Of a stretch of DNA of 64,000 nt, positions 34,533 through 44,025 are shown piece after piece (position 1 is the stretch's first letter; each line of letters opens with the position of its first letter). The notes below the pieces were generated by a model, which saw only the letters and a program-made list of their open reading frames with translations, did not search any database and was not told where the DNA came from. Origin of the DNA: Novosphingobium sp. PC22D (lineage in GTDB: Bacteria; Pseudomonadota; Alphaproteobacteria; Sphingomonadales; Sphingomonadaceae); assembly GCF_002556635.1 (NCBI RefSeq), contig NZ_MWMO01000007.1, forward strand, positions 1 through 64,000. The letters are read 5' to 3'. Position numbers and translations under genes: made by a program.

Positions 34533-36095
34533 ATGACGGGATACAGGATCGGCATCGATGTCGGCGGCACCAATACCGACGCAGTGCTGATGCGGGGCAA
34601 CGATGTCGTGGCTGCGGTCAAGCGCTTCACGACCCAGGACGTCGGCTCGGGCGTGGTCGATGCGGTCACGGGGCTGCTTGACGAGGCCGGTGATCTCGAT
34701 GCCCCGGTGCGCGCGGTAATGATCGGCACGACGCAGTTCGTGAACGCCTTCGTCCAGCGCCGCAATCTGGAGCGCGTGGCGATCATCCGCGTCGCCCTGC
34801 CCAAGGGCGACGGCGTTCCGCCGCTGGCCGGCTGGCCGGACGACATCGCCGATGGCTACGGCTCGCGCATCTACATGGTCGGCGGCGGCGCATTCTATGA
34901 CGGCCGCGACTATGCGCCGCTCGACGAGGAGGCGATCGCCGAGGCGGCGCGCGACGCCAAGGCGGCGGGAATCGAGGCGTTTGTCATCTCCGCCAATTTC
35001 GCGCCGATCCGCCCCGATCTCGAGCAGCGCGCCGAAGAGATCGTCAAGGCCATCGTGCCGGGTGCGCGGATCACCCTGTCCGGCGAGGTCGGAGGGCTGG
35101 GCCTGATCGACCGCGAGAACGCCGCCATCATCAACGCCATGCTCTCGGGCTTTGCGATCGACGTCGTACGCTCGATGGCAGCGGCCATCGCGCACCTGGG
35201 GATCGAGGCGCCGCTCTACATCAGCCAGAACGACGGCACGCTCATCACGACCGAGGTCGCCGCGGCCTATCCGATCTTCACCTGCGCGGCCGGCCCCACC
35301 AACAGCCTGCGTGGCGCCGCGTTCCTGACCGGCGTGCGGGACGCGATCGTCGCCGATATCGGCGGCACCACGACCGATGTCGGCTTCCTTGCGAAGGGCT
35401 TCCCGCGTGAAACCGCCACGGCCAACATGATCGGCGGGGTGCGCACGAACTTCCGCATTCCCGACACCTTGTCCATCGGCGTCGGCGGGGGCAGCCTCGT
35501 GCGGCAAGCGCAGGACGGCCGCTGGACCGTCGGCCCCCGGTCGGTGGGCTTTCGCCTGCGCGAGGAGGGCATGGTCTTCGGCGGAACGATCCTGACGGCG
35601 ACGGACATCGCCGTCGCTGCCGGTCACGCCGATATCGGCGATGCCTCGCGGCTTGCCGATCTGGCCGAAGCCACCGTGTCTTCGGCGCTTGATTCCATTC
35701 ACGGGCAGATCGCGGATGCCATCGACCAGATGAAGACCAGCGCCGCGCCGATGCCGCTCATCCTGGTCGGCGGCGGCCATGTCCTGGTCGGCGGCTCGCT
35801 TCCCGGCGTTCGCGAGATCCTGCGGCCCGAACATGCCGATGTCGCCAATGCCGTGGGCGCGGCGATCGCGCTCGTCAGCGGGCGGGTCGACGCGATGTTC
35901 GACACCACCGAGCACGGGCGCGAGAGCGCCCTAGCGCAGGCCAAGCAGCAGGCGATCGATGCCGCCGTCGCGCAGGGGGCGCACGCCGCCGAGGTGGAAA
36001 TCGTCGAGATCGTCGAATTGCCGATGACGCACATGAAGACCGGCGCGACCCAGATAAAGGTCAGAGCCGTGGGGCCGATTGCAGAGCTCGCATAG
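34533..36095 (+). CDS. Hydantoinase/oxoprolinase-family protein (HyuA-like, short form)
   Basis: A 520-residue protein with two actin-like nucleotide-binding signatures: IGIDVGGTNTDAVLM at the N-terminus and VADIGGTTTDVGFL at about residue 275, plus SIGVGGGSLVR. The family uses ATP to open hydantoin, oxoproline or similar five-membered lactam rings. It is shorter than the roughly 690-residue HyuA/AcxA proteins and lacks their C-terminal part. Its partner is the DUF917 protein 14 bases downstream; such short HyuA plus DUF917 pairs recur in bacteria. Confidence 0.85.
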   Translation: MTGYRIGIDVGGTNTDAVLMRGNDVVAAVKRFTTQDVGSGVVDAVTGLLDEAGDLDAPVRAVMIGTTQFVNAFVQRRNLERVAIIRVALPKGDGVPPLAGWPDDIADGYGSRIYMVGGGAFYDGRDYAPLDEEAIAEAARDAKAAGIEAFVISANFAPIRPDLEQRAEEIVKAIVPGARITLSGEVGGLGLIDRENAAIINAMLSGFAIDVVRSMAAAIAHLGIEAPLYISQNDGTLITTEVAAAYPIFTCAAGPTNSLRGAAFLTGVRDAIVADIGGTTTDVGFLAKGFPRETATANMIGGVRTNFRIPDTLSIGVGGGSLVRQAQDGRWTVGPRSVGFRLREEGMVFGGTILTATDIAVAAGHADIGDASRLADLAEATVSSALDSIHGQIADAIDQMKTSAAPMPLILVGGGHVLVGGSLPGVREILRPEHADVANAVGAAIALVSGRVDAMFDTTEHGRESALAQAKQQAIDAAVAQGAHAAEVEIVEIVELPMTHMKTGATQIKVRAVGPIAELA

Positions 36096-36109
36096 AGGAG
36101 AGATTTTCC

Positions 36110-37219
36110 GTGTATCGTGTCGAAACCATGGAAGATATCCGCGACATGTCGCGCGGAGCGGTGCTCCTGGGCACCGGAGGCGGGGGCGATCCCTACATCG
36201 GCGAACTGTTCGTGCGCGCGCAGATCCGCAAGGGCCGCTACCCCACCATCATCGGCTGCGACGAGATTGCGGACGACGCATTCGTGGTATCGATCGCCGG
36301 CGTCGGCGCGCCGAGCGTCATCGTCGAGCATCTCGTGTCCGAAAACACGCTGCATCGGCTGCTCGCCCGCGCCGAGAGCTTTTACGGCAGGCGGATCGAC
36401 GCGCTCATCTCGGCCGAGATCGGCGGCGCGAATTCGATGTTTCCTCTCGCGCTCTCGTCGATAAGCGGGTTGCCGGTGCTCGACGCCGACGGCATCGGCC
36501 GCGCCGTGCCGCAGATCGAGATGACGGCTTTCAGCATCTTCGGGGTTCGTGCTACCCCGGCGCTGGTGATGGACGACAGCGGCAACATCGTGACCTTCGA
36601 CGCGGTGAGCGATCGCATGGCCGAAGACCTGATCCGGGTCGTCACAGGCGCGATGGGCGCCATGGCGTTCGGCGCCTTCTATCCCATGACCGGCAAGCAG
36701 GCGCGCGAGACGGCGATCCAGAACACGCTCACCCAGACACTCGAGATCGGCAGGACGATCCGGCAGGCGCGGTTGAGCGGAACCGATATTTTCGCGGACC
36801 TGCTCGCCTATTTCGCCGGTTGGGAGGGGCGTGCCGCGCGCGTCCTGTTCGATGGCAAGATCGTGGATGTGCGCCACGAGACGCGCGACGGCTGGCACTG
36901 GGGAGAGGCGGTGATCGCGGCGCTAGACGATCCGGAGGACCAGTGCACGGTCGAGATCCGCAACGAGTTCCTGGTCGCGCGGCGGAACGGCAGGACCCTG
37001 GCGATCGTTCCCGACCTCATCACGATCATGGACCGCGAGACGGGCGAGCCGCTGACGGGCGAAATGCTCAGTTACGGCCAGCGCGTGAAGGTCCTCGGGC
37101 TGAGCGCGGACCCGGCGTTGCGCAAGCCGGAAAGCATGGAAGTCCTGGCTCCGCGTCTTTTCGGCCTGGACGAGGATTTCGTGCCGCTCGAAGGGCTGAT
37201 GGCTGCCGCGACGCCGTGA
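36110..37219 (+). CDS. DUF917 (S-methylthiohydantoin desulfurase-like) protein
   Basis: A 369-residue DUF917 protein: GAVLLGTGGGGDPYIG near the N-terminus, GGANSMFPLALSSISGLPVL and DADGIGRAVPQIEMTAFSIF in the core. The GTG start follows AGAGGAGAG. As I recall, the family has been connected to S-methylthiohydantoin desulfurase activity for some members, which suits a neighbour that opens hydantoin-like rings. For this protein the reaction is not known; it may be an enzyme or an obligate subunit of the HyuA-like protein. Confidence 0.8.
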   Translation: MYRVETMEDIRDMSRGAVLLGTGGGGDPYIGELFVRAQIRKGRYPTIIGCDEIADDAFVVSIAGVGAPSVIVEHLVSENTLHRLLARAESFYGRRIDALISAEIGGANSMFPLALSSISGLPVLDADGIGRAVPQIEMTAFSIFGVRATPALVMDDSGNIVTFDAVSDRMAEDLIRVVTGAMGAMAFGAFYPMTGKQARETAIQNTLTQTLEIGRTIRQARLSGTDIFADLLAYFAGWEGRAARVLFDGKIVDVRHETRDGWHWGEAVIAALDDPEDQCTVEIRNEFLVARRNGRTLAIVPDLITIMDRETGEPLTGEMLSYGQRVKVLGLSADPALRKPESMEVLAPRLFGLDEDFVPLEGLMAAATP

Positions 37220-37277
37220 GCCGTCGTCCGCTCCTTGCCCGGCAACGCCCCTTGCGCGCGAGGAGAGCCGCGAGAGC

Positions 37278-39986
37278 GTGAGCCATGCGAAGATGATGGG
37301 GCCTTCCGAAAGCACATCGTCGCGCATGCGGGCGGCCCGGCGCCGCCTTCAGCCGCCCCGACCGCCGGCGGACACCGAAAACCAGGCTTCCGTCCTGCGC
37401 TCGCTGAACGCCGCCCGGCATACCCCGCTGACGCTCGTCATCGCTCCGGCCGGGTTCGGCAAGACCACGGCGCTGGCGCATTGGTGCGAGGCGCTCGCCG
37501 GGCAGAATGTCGCCACCGCCTGGTACAGCGTGGCGACGCCCGAGCAGGACCCCGTCGCCTTTCTGGCCATGGTGTCGCGTTCGCTCGCCAGGGCCGGGCT
37601 CGATTGCCCGGCCGAGACCGACGTATTGGGCGGCATGTCGGCACCGGCCCTGCTGGACGCGGTCATTCTCGCGCTCGATCGCTGGCGCAAGCCGCTCGTG
37701 CTCATCATCGACGAGTACGAGCGCGTCGATTGCGCGCCGGTCGCCGAACTCGTCGAGACGATCGTCGAGAACCTCCCGCCCGATCTGCACATCCTCATTT
37801 CGGGACGCACCAAGCCGAGACTGCCGTTCGCGACCTGGCGACTGCAGGGATTGACGCGCATCATCGAGGCCGCCGATCTCGCCCTGTCGCAGGAGGATGT
37901 CGCGCGCGCGCTGAGCATCGAGGCCGATCCGGCCGAGGTGGAGCGGCTCTACACGCTGACCCGAGGCTGGCCGGTCGCCGTCCAGCTCTACAAGCTGTGG
38001 CGCGCGCAGGTCGGCCTGGAGGCGAATACGCGCAACTTCACCGGCAAGGTGGAAGAGGTCGCGAACTACTTCGCGCAGCGCGTGTTCGATACGCTCTCCG
38101 AGGAATGCCGCGGCCTGCTGATCGAACTCGCGATTCTCGAAGAGATCGAAGTGGCCGCGGCGGACCAGGTCCGCGCGAAGACCGACAGCGCCCCGCTGCT
38201 GGCCGAGATCGAAAGACATCTCGGGCCCCTGCTGTCGCGCACGGACGCGGCCGACGTGGTCGCCTACAGGCTGCATCCGCTGCTGCGATCCTATGCCCAT
38301 GCGGAGCTGGAGAAGCAGCCGACCCTGTTCTCGGCCGTACGCCTGGCCGCGGCCGAGTGGCTCTGGGAAAACCAGCACTATCCCGAATCCGTGCGGCTCT
38401 ATGTGCAGGCGGGCGCGCAGGACCGTTTCCTGGCGCGCCTCACCGGTCTCCAATTGATCAAGCTCTTCCTCAACTACGGCAATGCCGAACTCCGGCTCAT
38501 CGTTCGCGAGGTTCCGCAGGCGGTGATCGACCGCTCGCCCCGCCTGCGGATGATGCTCTGCCTCATCCATTTCAAGGAAGGCCTTTTCGCCGAATCGCGC
38601 CGCCTGCTTGCGGCGCTGAGGGCCGAAACGGAGGATTACCGCCGCGATCCGGACGGCGATGCGCGAAGTCTTGAGATCGAGGGAAACGCGCTCGAACTGC
38701 TGTTCGACACCTATATGCGAGGCATGCCCGAGCAGCCGGAGGCGACCTGCGAGCGGACCATGGAGCTGGCGCGAGACGTTCCCCTGGTCTGGGCATGGTG
38801 CCACAACGTGATGCTCGTGGTCTTTCAGTTCAGGGGAGAGATGGATGCCGCCGAGCAGGAACTGAACGCCGCTGCCGCCGTCTACGAATCGATCAGCATG
38901 ACGAGCTTCGCCAGCCAGCATCTGGAAATGCACCGCATCCTGATCGCGCTGGCGAAAGGCGTCCTGCATCAGGCGGCAAGGATCGCCGGCGGGCTCGTCC
39001 GGCATCCGCACCAGATCCCCGCCGGGGTCAAGGACCCGGGGCTTCAGACCATGGGGCGCCTGACCCTGGCGATTGTCGACTATTACCAGAACCACCGTCT
39101 CGGCGCGGCCGACATGGTGGCTTTCGCGATCAAGCAGTTCGGCGTTGGCGAGGCATGGTCCGATCACCGTGCCTTTGCCTGGCCCGTCATGCTCGACGGC
39201 GCCTGGCGGCGTCATGGCCTGGACGAAGTGATCGACCAGATCGAAAGTCATCGCGCCCAGATGCGCCAGCGCGACGTTACGGCCTCCACCGCGCTGCTCG
39301 ATGCCCTGGAGGTCGGATACCTGGCGCGTTCGGGGAAACTGGATCGCGCGAAGGCGCGGATCGTCGAAGCGGGGCTCGAGCAGATCGCCAAGGGCGAGGT
39401 GCCGGCGGCGGGATGGCACGCGTGCGAGCAGTCGCGACTGGCGCTTGGGCGGGTCGCGCTGATCGAGGAGAACTGGCCCCGGCTCCGCGAGATCGGCGAG
39501 ACGATGGTCGCGACCGGCGCGAACCTTGGGCGCGTGGCCGGCGAGATTCACGGTCATCTGCTGCTGGCGCTGGGCCATGACCGGCAAGGTGACGGGCCAA
39601 GCGCGTCGGTCAGCCTGCGTTCCGCGCTGCGGCTGGCCTTGCCCGAGCAGTGGCTGATGCCCTTCGCCCAATACGGCGAGGCGCTCAAGCCGCTCCTGTT
39701 GCGCGTGCCGTCAACCGGCCTCGGCGGCGCCGAGCAGGTGCTCGTCGAGCGGATCGTCGGTGCCTTGCAGGAGGAGCAGAAATCCGCCGATCCCAATGCG
39801 CTCAGCGAGCGCGAGGCGGAAATCGTCGCGCACATCGCGGAAGGCGCCTCCAACAAGCTGGTGGCGCGCCGCCTGGGCATCAGCGACAATACGGTGAAGT
39901 TCCATCTGAAGAAGATCTACGCCAAGCTGGGCGTCTCGAGCCGCCAGGCCGCTGTGGCCCGAGTGATGGAACAGCATCTCTTGTGA
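37278..39986 (+). CDS. MalT-like LuxR-family transcriptional regulator
   Basis: A 902-residue regulator of the MalT/LAL type. The N-terminal STAND ATPase has Walker A in VIAPAGFGKTTALAHW (about residues 54-69) and Walker B in LVLIIDEYERVD. A long TPR-like helical middle follows. The C-terminal LuxR HTH is LSEREAEIVAHIAEGASNKL and DNTVKFHLKKIYAKLGVSSR. MalT relatives are activated by an inducer plus ATP. As the last gene of the cluster it is the likely activator of the amide-degradation genes; the palindrome at 32296-32308 is a candidate site. The GTG start lies 59 bases after the DUF917 gene. Confidence 0.88.
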   Translation: MSHAKMMGPSESTSSRMRAARRRLQPPRPPADTENQASVLRSLNAARHTPLTLVIAPAGFGKTTALAHWCEALAGQNVATAWYSVATPEQDPVAFLAMVSRSLARAGLDCPAETDVLGGMSAPALLDAVILALDRWRKPLVLIIDEYERVDCAPVAELVETIVENLPPDLHILISGRTKPRLPFATWRLQGLTRIIEAADLALSQEDVARALSIEADPAEVERLYTLTRGWPVAVQLYKLWRAQVGLEANTRNFTGKVEEVANYFAQRVFDTLSEECRGLLIELAILEEIEVAAADQVRAKTDSAPLLAEIERHLGPLLSRTDAADVVAYRLHPLLRSYAHAELEKQPTLFSAVRLAAAEWLWENQHYPESVRLYVQAGAQDRFLARLTGLQLIKLFLNYGNAELRLIVREVPQAVIDRSPRLRMMLCLIHFKEGLFAESRRLLAALRAETEDYRRDPDGDARSLEIEGNALELLFDTYMRGMPEQPEATCERTMELARDVPLVWAWCHNVMLVVFQFRGEMDAAEQELNAAAAVYESISMTSFASQHLEMHRILIALAKGVLHQAARIAGGLVRHPHQIPAGVKDPGLQTMGRLTLAIVDYYQNHRLGAADMVAFAIKQFGVGEAWSDHRAFAWPVMLDGAWRRHGLDEVIDQIESHRAQMRQRDVTASTALLDALEVGYLARSGKLDRAKARIVEAGLEQIAKGEVPAAGWHACEQSRLALGRVALIEENWPRLREIGETMVATGANLGRVAGEIHGHLLLALGHDRQGDGPSASVSLRSALRLALPEQWLMPFAQYGEALKPLLLRVPSTGLGGAEQVLVERIVGALQEEQKSADPNALSEREAEIVAHIAEGASNKLVARRLGISDNTVKFHLKKIYAKLGVSSRQAAVARVMEQHLL

Positions 39987-39991
39987 ATTCC

Positions 39992-40038
39992 GGTTCCTGG
40001 GCCGGTCCCGGCGCCCGCGGACGTGCCCGGCCCGAACC
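39992..40038. terminator. GC-rich hairpin between convergent regulator and luxC-like genes
   Basis: GGTTC-GGGCCGG (39992-40005, with a two-base bulge) pairs with CCGGCCC-GAACC (40027-40038). It is placed where both converging transcripts should end, but no U-tract follows on either strand. Confidence 0.35.
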
Positions 40039-40082
40039 CTGGTTCCGGGCCCCACATCCTTCCGCTGTCGGGCGGCGCGGGC

Positions 40083-41561
40083 TCAGGCGACGACTTTGAT
40101 CTCCTCGTTCGAACACTCCCAGAACGGTTTGCGACCCGGCAGGGGCTCTTCGGAAATGATCCATTTCACGATGCGGCGCATCGGCTCGATCCCGTCCTGC
40201 GGACCGACGAGGCCGGGGCCGTTGAAGGCGTAGCCCAGCGAGACGAAGCGCTGTCCGCCGTGCAGCGCGCCCTTGTGGCGCACGATCTCGCGCAGGCTTT
40301 CGGGGTAGACGCCGACCGTCTGCGTATAGGCGTCGACGACGTCGAGAACCTCGTCGATCGTGTCGACAGGGATGAGATTGACGGTGCGGTCGGCCAGGTA
40401 CTCCCAGAACTCGACCCGGTCGGGCGTGTGCGAGACCAGCACCGCTCCCTCGCCGTCCTCGCCGCCGATCACGGTGTAGAAATCGTCCGATAGCCGCAGC
40501 ATGTCGACTTGCGACTTGAGCTCGGGATCGTAGCGCTTGGGCTTGGTGGTCAGCGCCTCGGGCAGCCGCATCATCGCGTCGTAGGTCTTCTGGCCGAGCT
40601 GCCTGAGTTTCGCGACGCCCTCGTCGTCGGTCCCGCAGGTGACGTAGACCATGCGGCAGGCCGCGCAGGCGGTCTGGTTGCCGGTGGCGACGTCGGTCGC
40701 GATGCGGTTCGCAGCTTCGTTCATCATCGCGTCGTCGTCGAGCGCCTCGCCGCCCACGATCGAGGCAGAGCGCTTGGGATCGAGGCTGATCAGCTCGATG
40801 CCGGGCTGGATGTACTTGGTGACATGCTTGACCGAGGCGAAGCCGCCCCAGGCGCAGATCTTCTCGATGTTGTGCGGCTGGTAGAGGCGGCTTTCGAGCG
40901 CTTCGTCGCCGCCGCGCCAGTAGGCGACCGCAAGGTGTTTGGTGACCGGATGATCGGGCGCCATGTCGACCATGGTGCGCGCGATCGCACCCGTGGTGAA
41001 GGGATCGTTCGAAGGCACCTTGATGATCGTGTCGCCGCGCGTGACCGCGCCGCGGATCACCGTGAGTGCGCCGAGCACCGGCCCGTTGCCCGCGACGATG
41101 TGCAGCGTGCGCGCGCCGTAGGCGCGGATTCCCACGCGCGACCCGTTGATGTCGGTGGTCTTCCAGCCTTCGAGGTAGTCGATGCCGATGTTGAAATCGA
41201 CCATGCCGCGAATGCGGTCCTTGTCGAACATGAACGGCATGTCGTGGAAGAAGCCGTCCATGATCGGCTTGGTCGTGGGCGCGGTGGCGTAGGAGTATTC
41301 GAGCGCTTCCTGCAGATAGGGATTGTCCTTCAGGTGGAGGCGCTCGCCCAGTTCCGCCAGATAGTCGAGAATGTCCTCGAGGCTGATCTCGTAGAGGTCC
41401 TCCATCAGCCTCGGGCTGGCGATGGGGATCTGGTCGGCGATCGCGTGCGGATCGGGTGCGAGGAACGTGATGTCCCCGCCGCGCCCGCCGAATTCGACGA
41501 GGTCGGTCTCGATCACCTTGCCGCGCAGCACGGCGTAGGAAATGGGTCGCTTGGCCATCAT
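40083..41561 (-). CDS. luxC: LuxC-like acyl reductase
   Basis: A 492-residue member of the LuxC/acyl-CoA reductase branch of the aldehyde dehydrogenase superfamily. The cofactor region includes VAGNGPVLGALTVIRGAV, and the likely catalytic cysteine lies in GNQTACAACRMVYVTCG. LuxC reduces an activated acyl group to the aldehyde with NADPH. The start follows a GGAGGC site inside the upstream luxE-like gene's end, so the two are coupled. No luxAB luciferase is present; the aldehyde must serve another purpose. Confidence 0.82.
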   Translation of the reverse strand: MMAKRPISYAVLRGKVIETDLVEFGGRGGDITFLAPDPHAIADQIPIASPRLMEDLYEISLEDILDYLAELGERLHLKDNPYLQEALEYSYATAPTTKPIMDGFFHDMPFMFDKDRIRGMVDFNIGIDYLEGWKTTDINGSRVGIRAYGARTLHIVAGNGPVLGALTVIRGAVTRGDTIIKVPSNDPFTTGAIARTMVDMAPDHPVTKHLAVAYWRGGDEALESRLYQPHNIEKICAWGGFASVKHVTKYIQPGIELISLDPKRSASIVGGEALDDDAMMNEAANRIATDVATGNQTACAACRMVYVTCGTDDEGVAKLRQLGQKTYDAMMRLPEALTTKPKRYDPELKSQVDMLRLSDDFYTVIGGEDGEGAVLVSHTPDRVEFWEYLADRTVNLIPVDTIDEVLDVVDAYTQTVGVYPESLREIVRHKGALHGGQRFVSLGYAFNGPGLVGPQDGIEPMRRIVKWIISEEPLPGRKPFWECSNEEIKVVA

Positions 41562-41565
41562 CGCA

Positions 41566-43014
41566 TCAGCCTCCGAAGTTGGTGAGGAAATCCATTGCGT
41601 CGGCCTGGGCCTGCGGCGTGGCGGCGCACGAGATCTTGTCGTCGCCGCCCTGGATCTCGCTGACGCGGTTGATCTGCTTTTCCATCGCGTAAGAGGTGCG
41701 CCCGCATTCGCACGGCGTGTCCCAGTCGATGGTGACAACGTCGCCGGTGACAAGCCCGCCCCAGCACGATTCGGCGGTCATGTCGAAGAAGGCGGCGCGC
41801 CCGGTCTGCTTGCCGGCGCGCGGCAGCGGCTGGCCGCTGTCGAGATCGAGCAGGTAGGGGGTGACCCAGGGCAGCATGTGATAGCGGTCGTGCTCGCACA
41901 GCACCGAGAAGCTGTTCATTTCGGTCATGCCGTAGGCGCTGATCATGCGCGGCGTGTTGAAGAAGGTCTGGATCACGTCCTCGAGATCGTCGGGCAGCGG
42001 CACCCCCTTGGCGCCGCCCCCGCCCATGAACACCGAATCGGGCGCGAAGACGCCCGAGACGCCTTCCTCGAGCCCGCGCTTGGCGACCTGGTAGAGCAGG
42101 TTCGACGTGCTCATCACGAAGACGCGTTCGCCCGCCAGTTCCTTGACCATGCGGTTGACGAAAGCGAGCTGCTGGGCGGGCATGTCCTTCTGCTGCTGCT
42201 CCCACTCCGCCTTGCGCGCGAGCAGCGCGGGCGGCACGTCGACCTTGCCGACGTCGCCCTTGGCCTGCGCGGCGCGCAGCCGGGCGGCGAGCCACATGAG
42301 GTCGCTCGAAAGCTTGAAGTCGAAGCAGTAGTGCCAGTAGTCGGGGTCGCCCTTGGCGAAGACCTCGCACGAATACTTCCCGAAGGCGCCCATCGAGGCG
42401 TGCCCGTCCTTGTAGAGTGGGATGATCGCGTGGATCTTGTCCTCGATGTCGCCGGGCCTGGGGTCCTCGCCGAAGGTCTGCGCAAGCTGGACGCGCATTC
42501 CGGTCATCGAGATGCGGTAGTCGCGCTTGGACTTGGGATAGAACGATGCCGTTCCCGACGAACCCGACGAGGCGCCGACGTCGAGCGGGGTCTCCTCACG
42601 CAGCCTGGTCAGCCAGGAATCGATCGAATCGCAGTCCGAAACGTCGACCTCCTCGGGGTGATGGCGCGTCAGCTTGGAAAGCCAGGTGTTGAGCTTGCCG
42701 TACTGCTGCTTCGCCAGCAGCGAGACCGGATAGGACTTGTAGATATCGTGCGGCAGCAGCAGCGGGGCGAGCGCCACGAGGCTGTCGACCTGCTCGATCC
42801 CCTGCGCGTCGGCGAGCTTGCCCAGCATCGCCACCTGCTCGCGCCGCTCGGCCAGCCGCATGTTCATCGCGGCGAGCTGCACCGCCTCGACATGCTCGCG
42901 CTCGAGCGAGTGGATCCTGGTGTTGTGATACCCGAAGTGCTCGTAGGGATCGTTGGCCCAGGCTTGCGCCTCGCGCTCGATCGTCAGGTCCTTGGGCGCT
43001 GCTGCGGTCGCCAT
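41566..43014 (-). CDS. luxE: LuxE-like acyl-protein synthetase
   Basis: A 482-residue adenylate-forming enzyme of the LuxE/PaaK-related group: ATP-binding SSGSSGTASFYPKSK, the AYGMTEMNSFSVLCE motif and the metal-type CECGRTSY. LuxE activates a carboxylic acid with ATP and hands the acyl group to LuxC. It is longer than Vibrio LuxE (about 370), with an N-terminal extension. The ATG at 43014 is preferred over 43056 because it gives a normal alanine-rich start. It is divergent from a TetR gene across a palindromic operator. Confidence 0.8.
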   Translation of the reverse strand: MATAAAPKDLTIEREAQAWANDPYEHFGYHNTRIHSLEREHVEAVQLAAMNMRLAERREQVAMLGKLADAQGIEQVDSLVALAPLLLPHDIYKSYPVSLLAKQQYGKLNTWLSKLTRHHPEEVDVSDCDSIDSWLTRLREETPLDVGASSGSSGTASFYPKSKRDYRISMTGMRVQLAQTFGEDPRPGDIEDKIHAIIPLYKDGHASMGAFGKYSCEVFAKGDPDYWHYCFDFKLSSDLMWLAARLRAAQAKGDVGKVDVPPALLARKAEWEQQQKDMPAQQLAFVNRMVKELAGERVFVMSTSNLLYQVAKRGLEEGVSGVFAPDSVFMGGGGAKGVPLPDDLEDVIQTFFNTPRMISAYGMTEMNSFSVLCEHDRYHMLPWVTPYLLDLDSGQPLPRAGKQTGRAAFFDMTAESCWGGLVTGDVVTIDWDTPCECGRTSYAMEKQINRVSEIQGGDDKISCAATPQAQADAMDFLTNFGG

Positions 43015-43091
43015 CGGCTCTCTCCCATGCCGCACCGGCCTTGATTCGCCGGTCATCGATTCGCAGCCTGCGCCTCCGATCGCGCAAAATC

Positions 43092-43103
43092 AACCAAGTG
43101 GTT
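43092..43103. promoter_or_regulatory. Putative operator between luxE-like and TetR genes
   Basis: AACCA-AG-TGGTT (within CAACCAAGTGGTTGGTTG) is an inverted repeat in the 150-base divergent region, about 80 bases from the luxE-like start and 60 from the TetR TTG start. It has the form of TetR-family operators and could control both genes. Confidence 0.5.
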
Positions 43104-43165
43104 GGTTGTTTCCTTGCCGGGCAAGAGCTAGACGCTTTCAGGCAACCGATGCGAAGGAGCGGCGA

Positions 43166-43855
43166 TTGGCGAGCAGATCGGACGACAAGGCGGCGCGGGG
43201 CGCCGAACCGGGCGCACCGCAGCGGCGCAAACGCGCCTATCTGCCCGCGGCAGAGCGGCGCCGGCAGATCATCGCCGCCGCCCAGCAGGTCTTCGCCCGC
43301 AGCAATCTCAAGGGCGCGCGCACGCGCGACATCGCGGCGGCCGCCGCCGTCAACCAGGCCACGATCTTCGAGCACTTCGCGAGCAAGGAGGCCTTGTTCG
43401 AGGCCGCGGTGATCGAACCGCTGGTCGAGGCGATGCAGGGCATGCACGCGCGGCGTCGACGCTATGAGGATGCGTCCGGGCCCGAGGAACTCGCCGAACT
43501 CGCGGCCGAATCGGCACGGCGCCATGTCGAGGACACGGTCGAGGTGTTCCCGCTGCTGGTCGCCGCGCTGTTCAGCGACCCGGACATGGGCCGCGCCTTC
43601 TACCGCGAGCACCTCGATCCGCTGATCCGCGCGCGCGGCGAGATTCTGGAAGGTCTCGAACGCGACGGGCTCGATCCCGAATTCGTCGGGCTGGCGATCT
43701 TCGGTATGCAGATCGCCATCGGGCTCGACCGCCATTTCGAGGGCGGCATCACCGGCGGCCGCGGCGAGGACATGTCCCGCGCCGCGAGCCAGTTCGTGCG
43801 CATGGCCACCGGCGGCTTCGCTCGCAGCAGGCAGGCCCGCCCCAAGCGAAATTAA
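43166..43855 (+). CDS. TetR/AcrR-family regulator of the luxEC-like pair
   Basis: A 229-residue protein with the TetR HTH (RRQIIAAAQQVFARSNLKGA, then TRDIAAAAAVNQATIFEHFA) and a helical C-terminal domain. A TTG start at 43166 behind AAGGAG is chosen; the frame is open further upstream, overlapping the divergent gene, but no better start is seen. Its position opposite the luxE-like gene, with a palindrome between, suggests it represses the pair until an acyl ligand appears. Confidence 0.8.
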   Translation: MASRSDDKAARGAEPGAPQRRKRAYLPAAERRRQIIAAAQQVFARSNLKGARTRDIAAAAAVNQATIFEHFASKEALFEAAVIEPLVEAMQGMHARRRRYEDASGPEELAELAAESARRHVEDTVEVFPLLVAALFSDPDMGRAFYREHLDPLIRARGEILEGLERDGLDPEFVGLAIFGMQIAIGLDRHFEGGITGGRGEDMSRAASQFVRMATGGFARSRQARPKRN

Positions 43856-44025
43856 AGCGGCCAGCGACGTGATGGCCTCGTTTTGCGTCGGGGGAGGAGC
43901 GCCTGAACCCGAAATCGCGGGGAATTGCGGGCCGTGTCTATGCGTATTCGATCCTAAAGCCGGCGCTAGTCATGCCGGGTGTATCGCTGCGCCCCTAGAG
44001 TTCTTCCAAGGGACAACCGACCAGC

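Noticed and set aside
37068..39671. Long minus-strand frame of 867 codons opposite the MalT-like regulator
   Set aside because: It is an antisense shadow produced by high GC3 in the regulator gene; it lacks any domain motif, while the plus frame has clear ATPase and HTH motifs.
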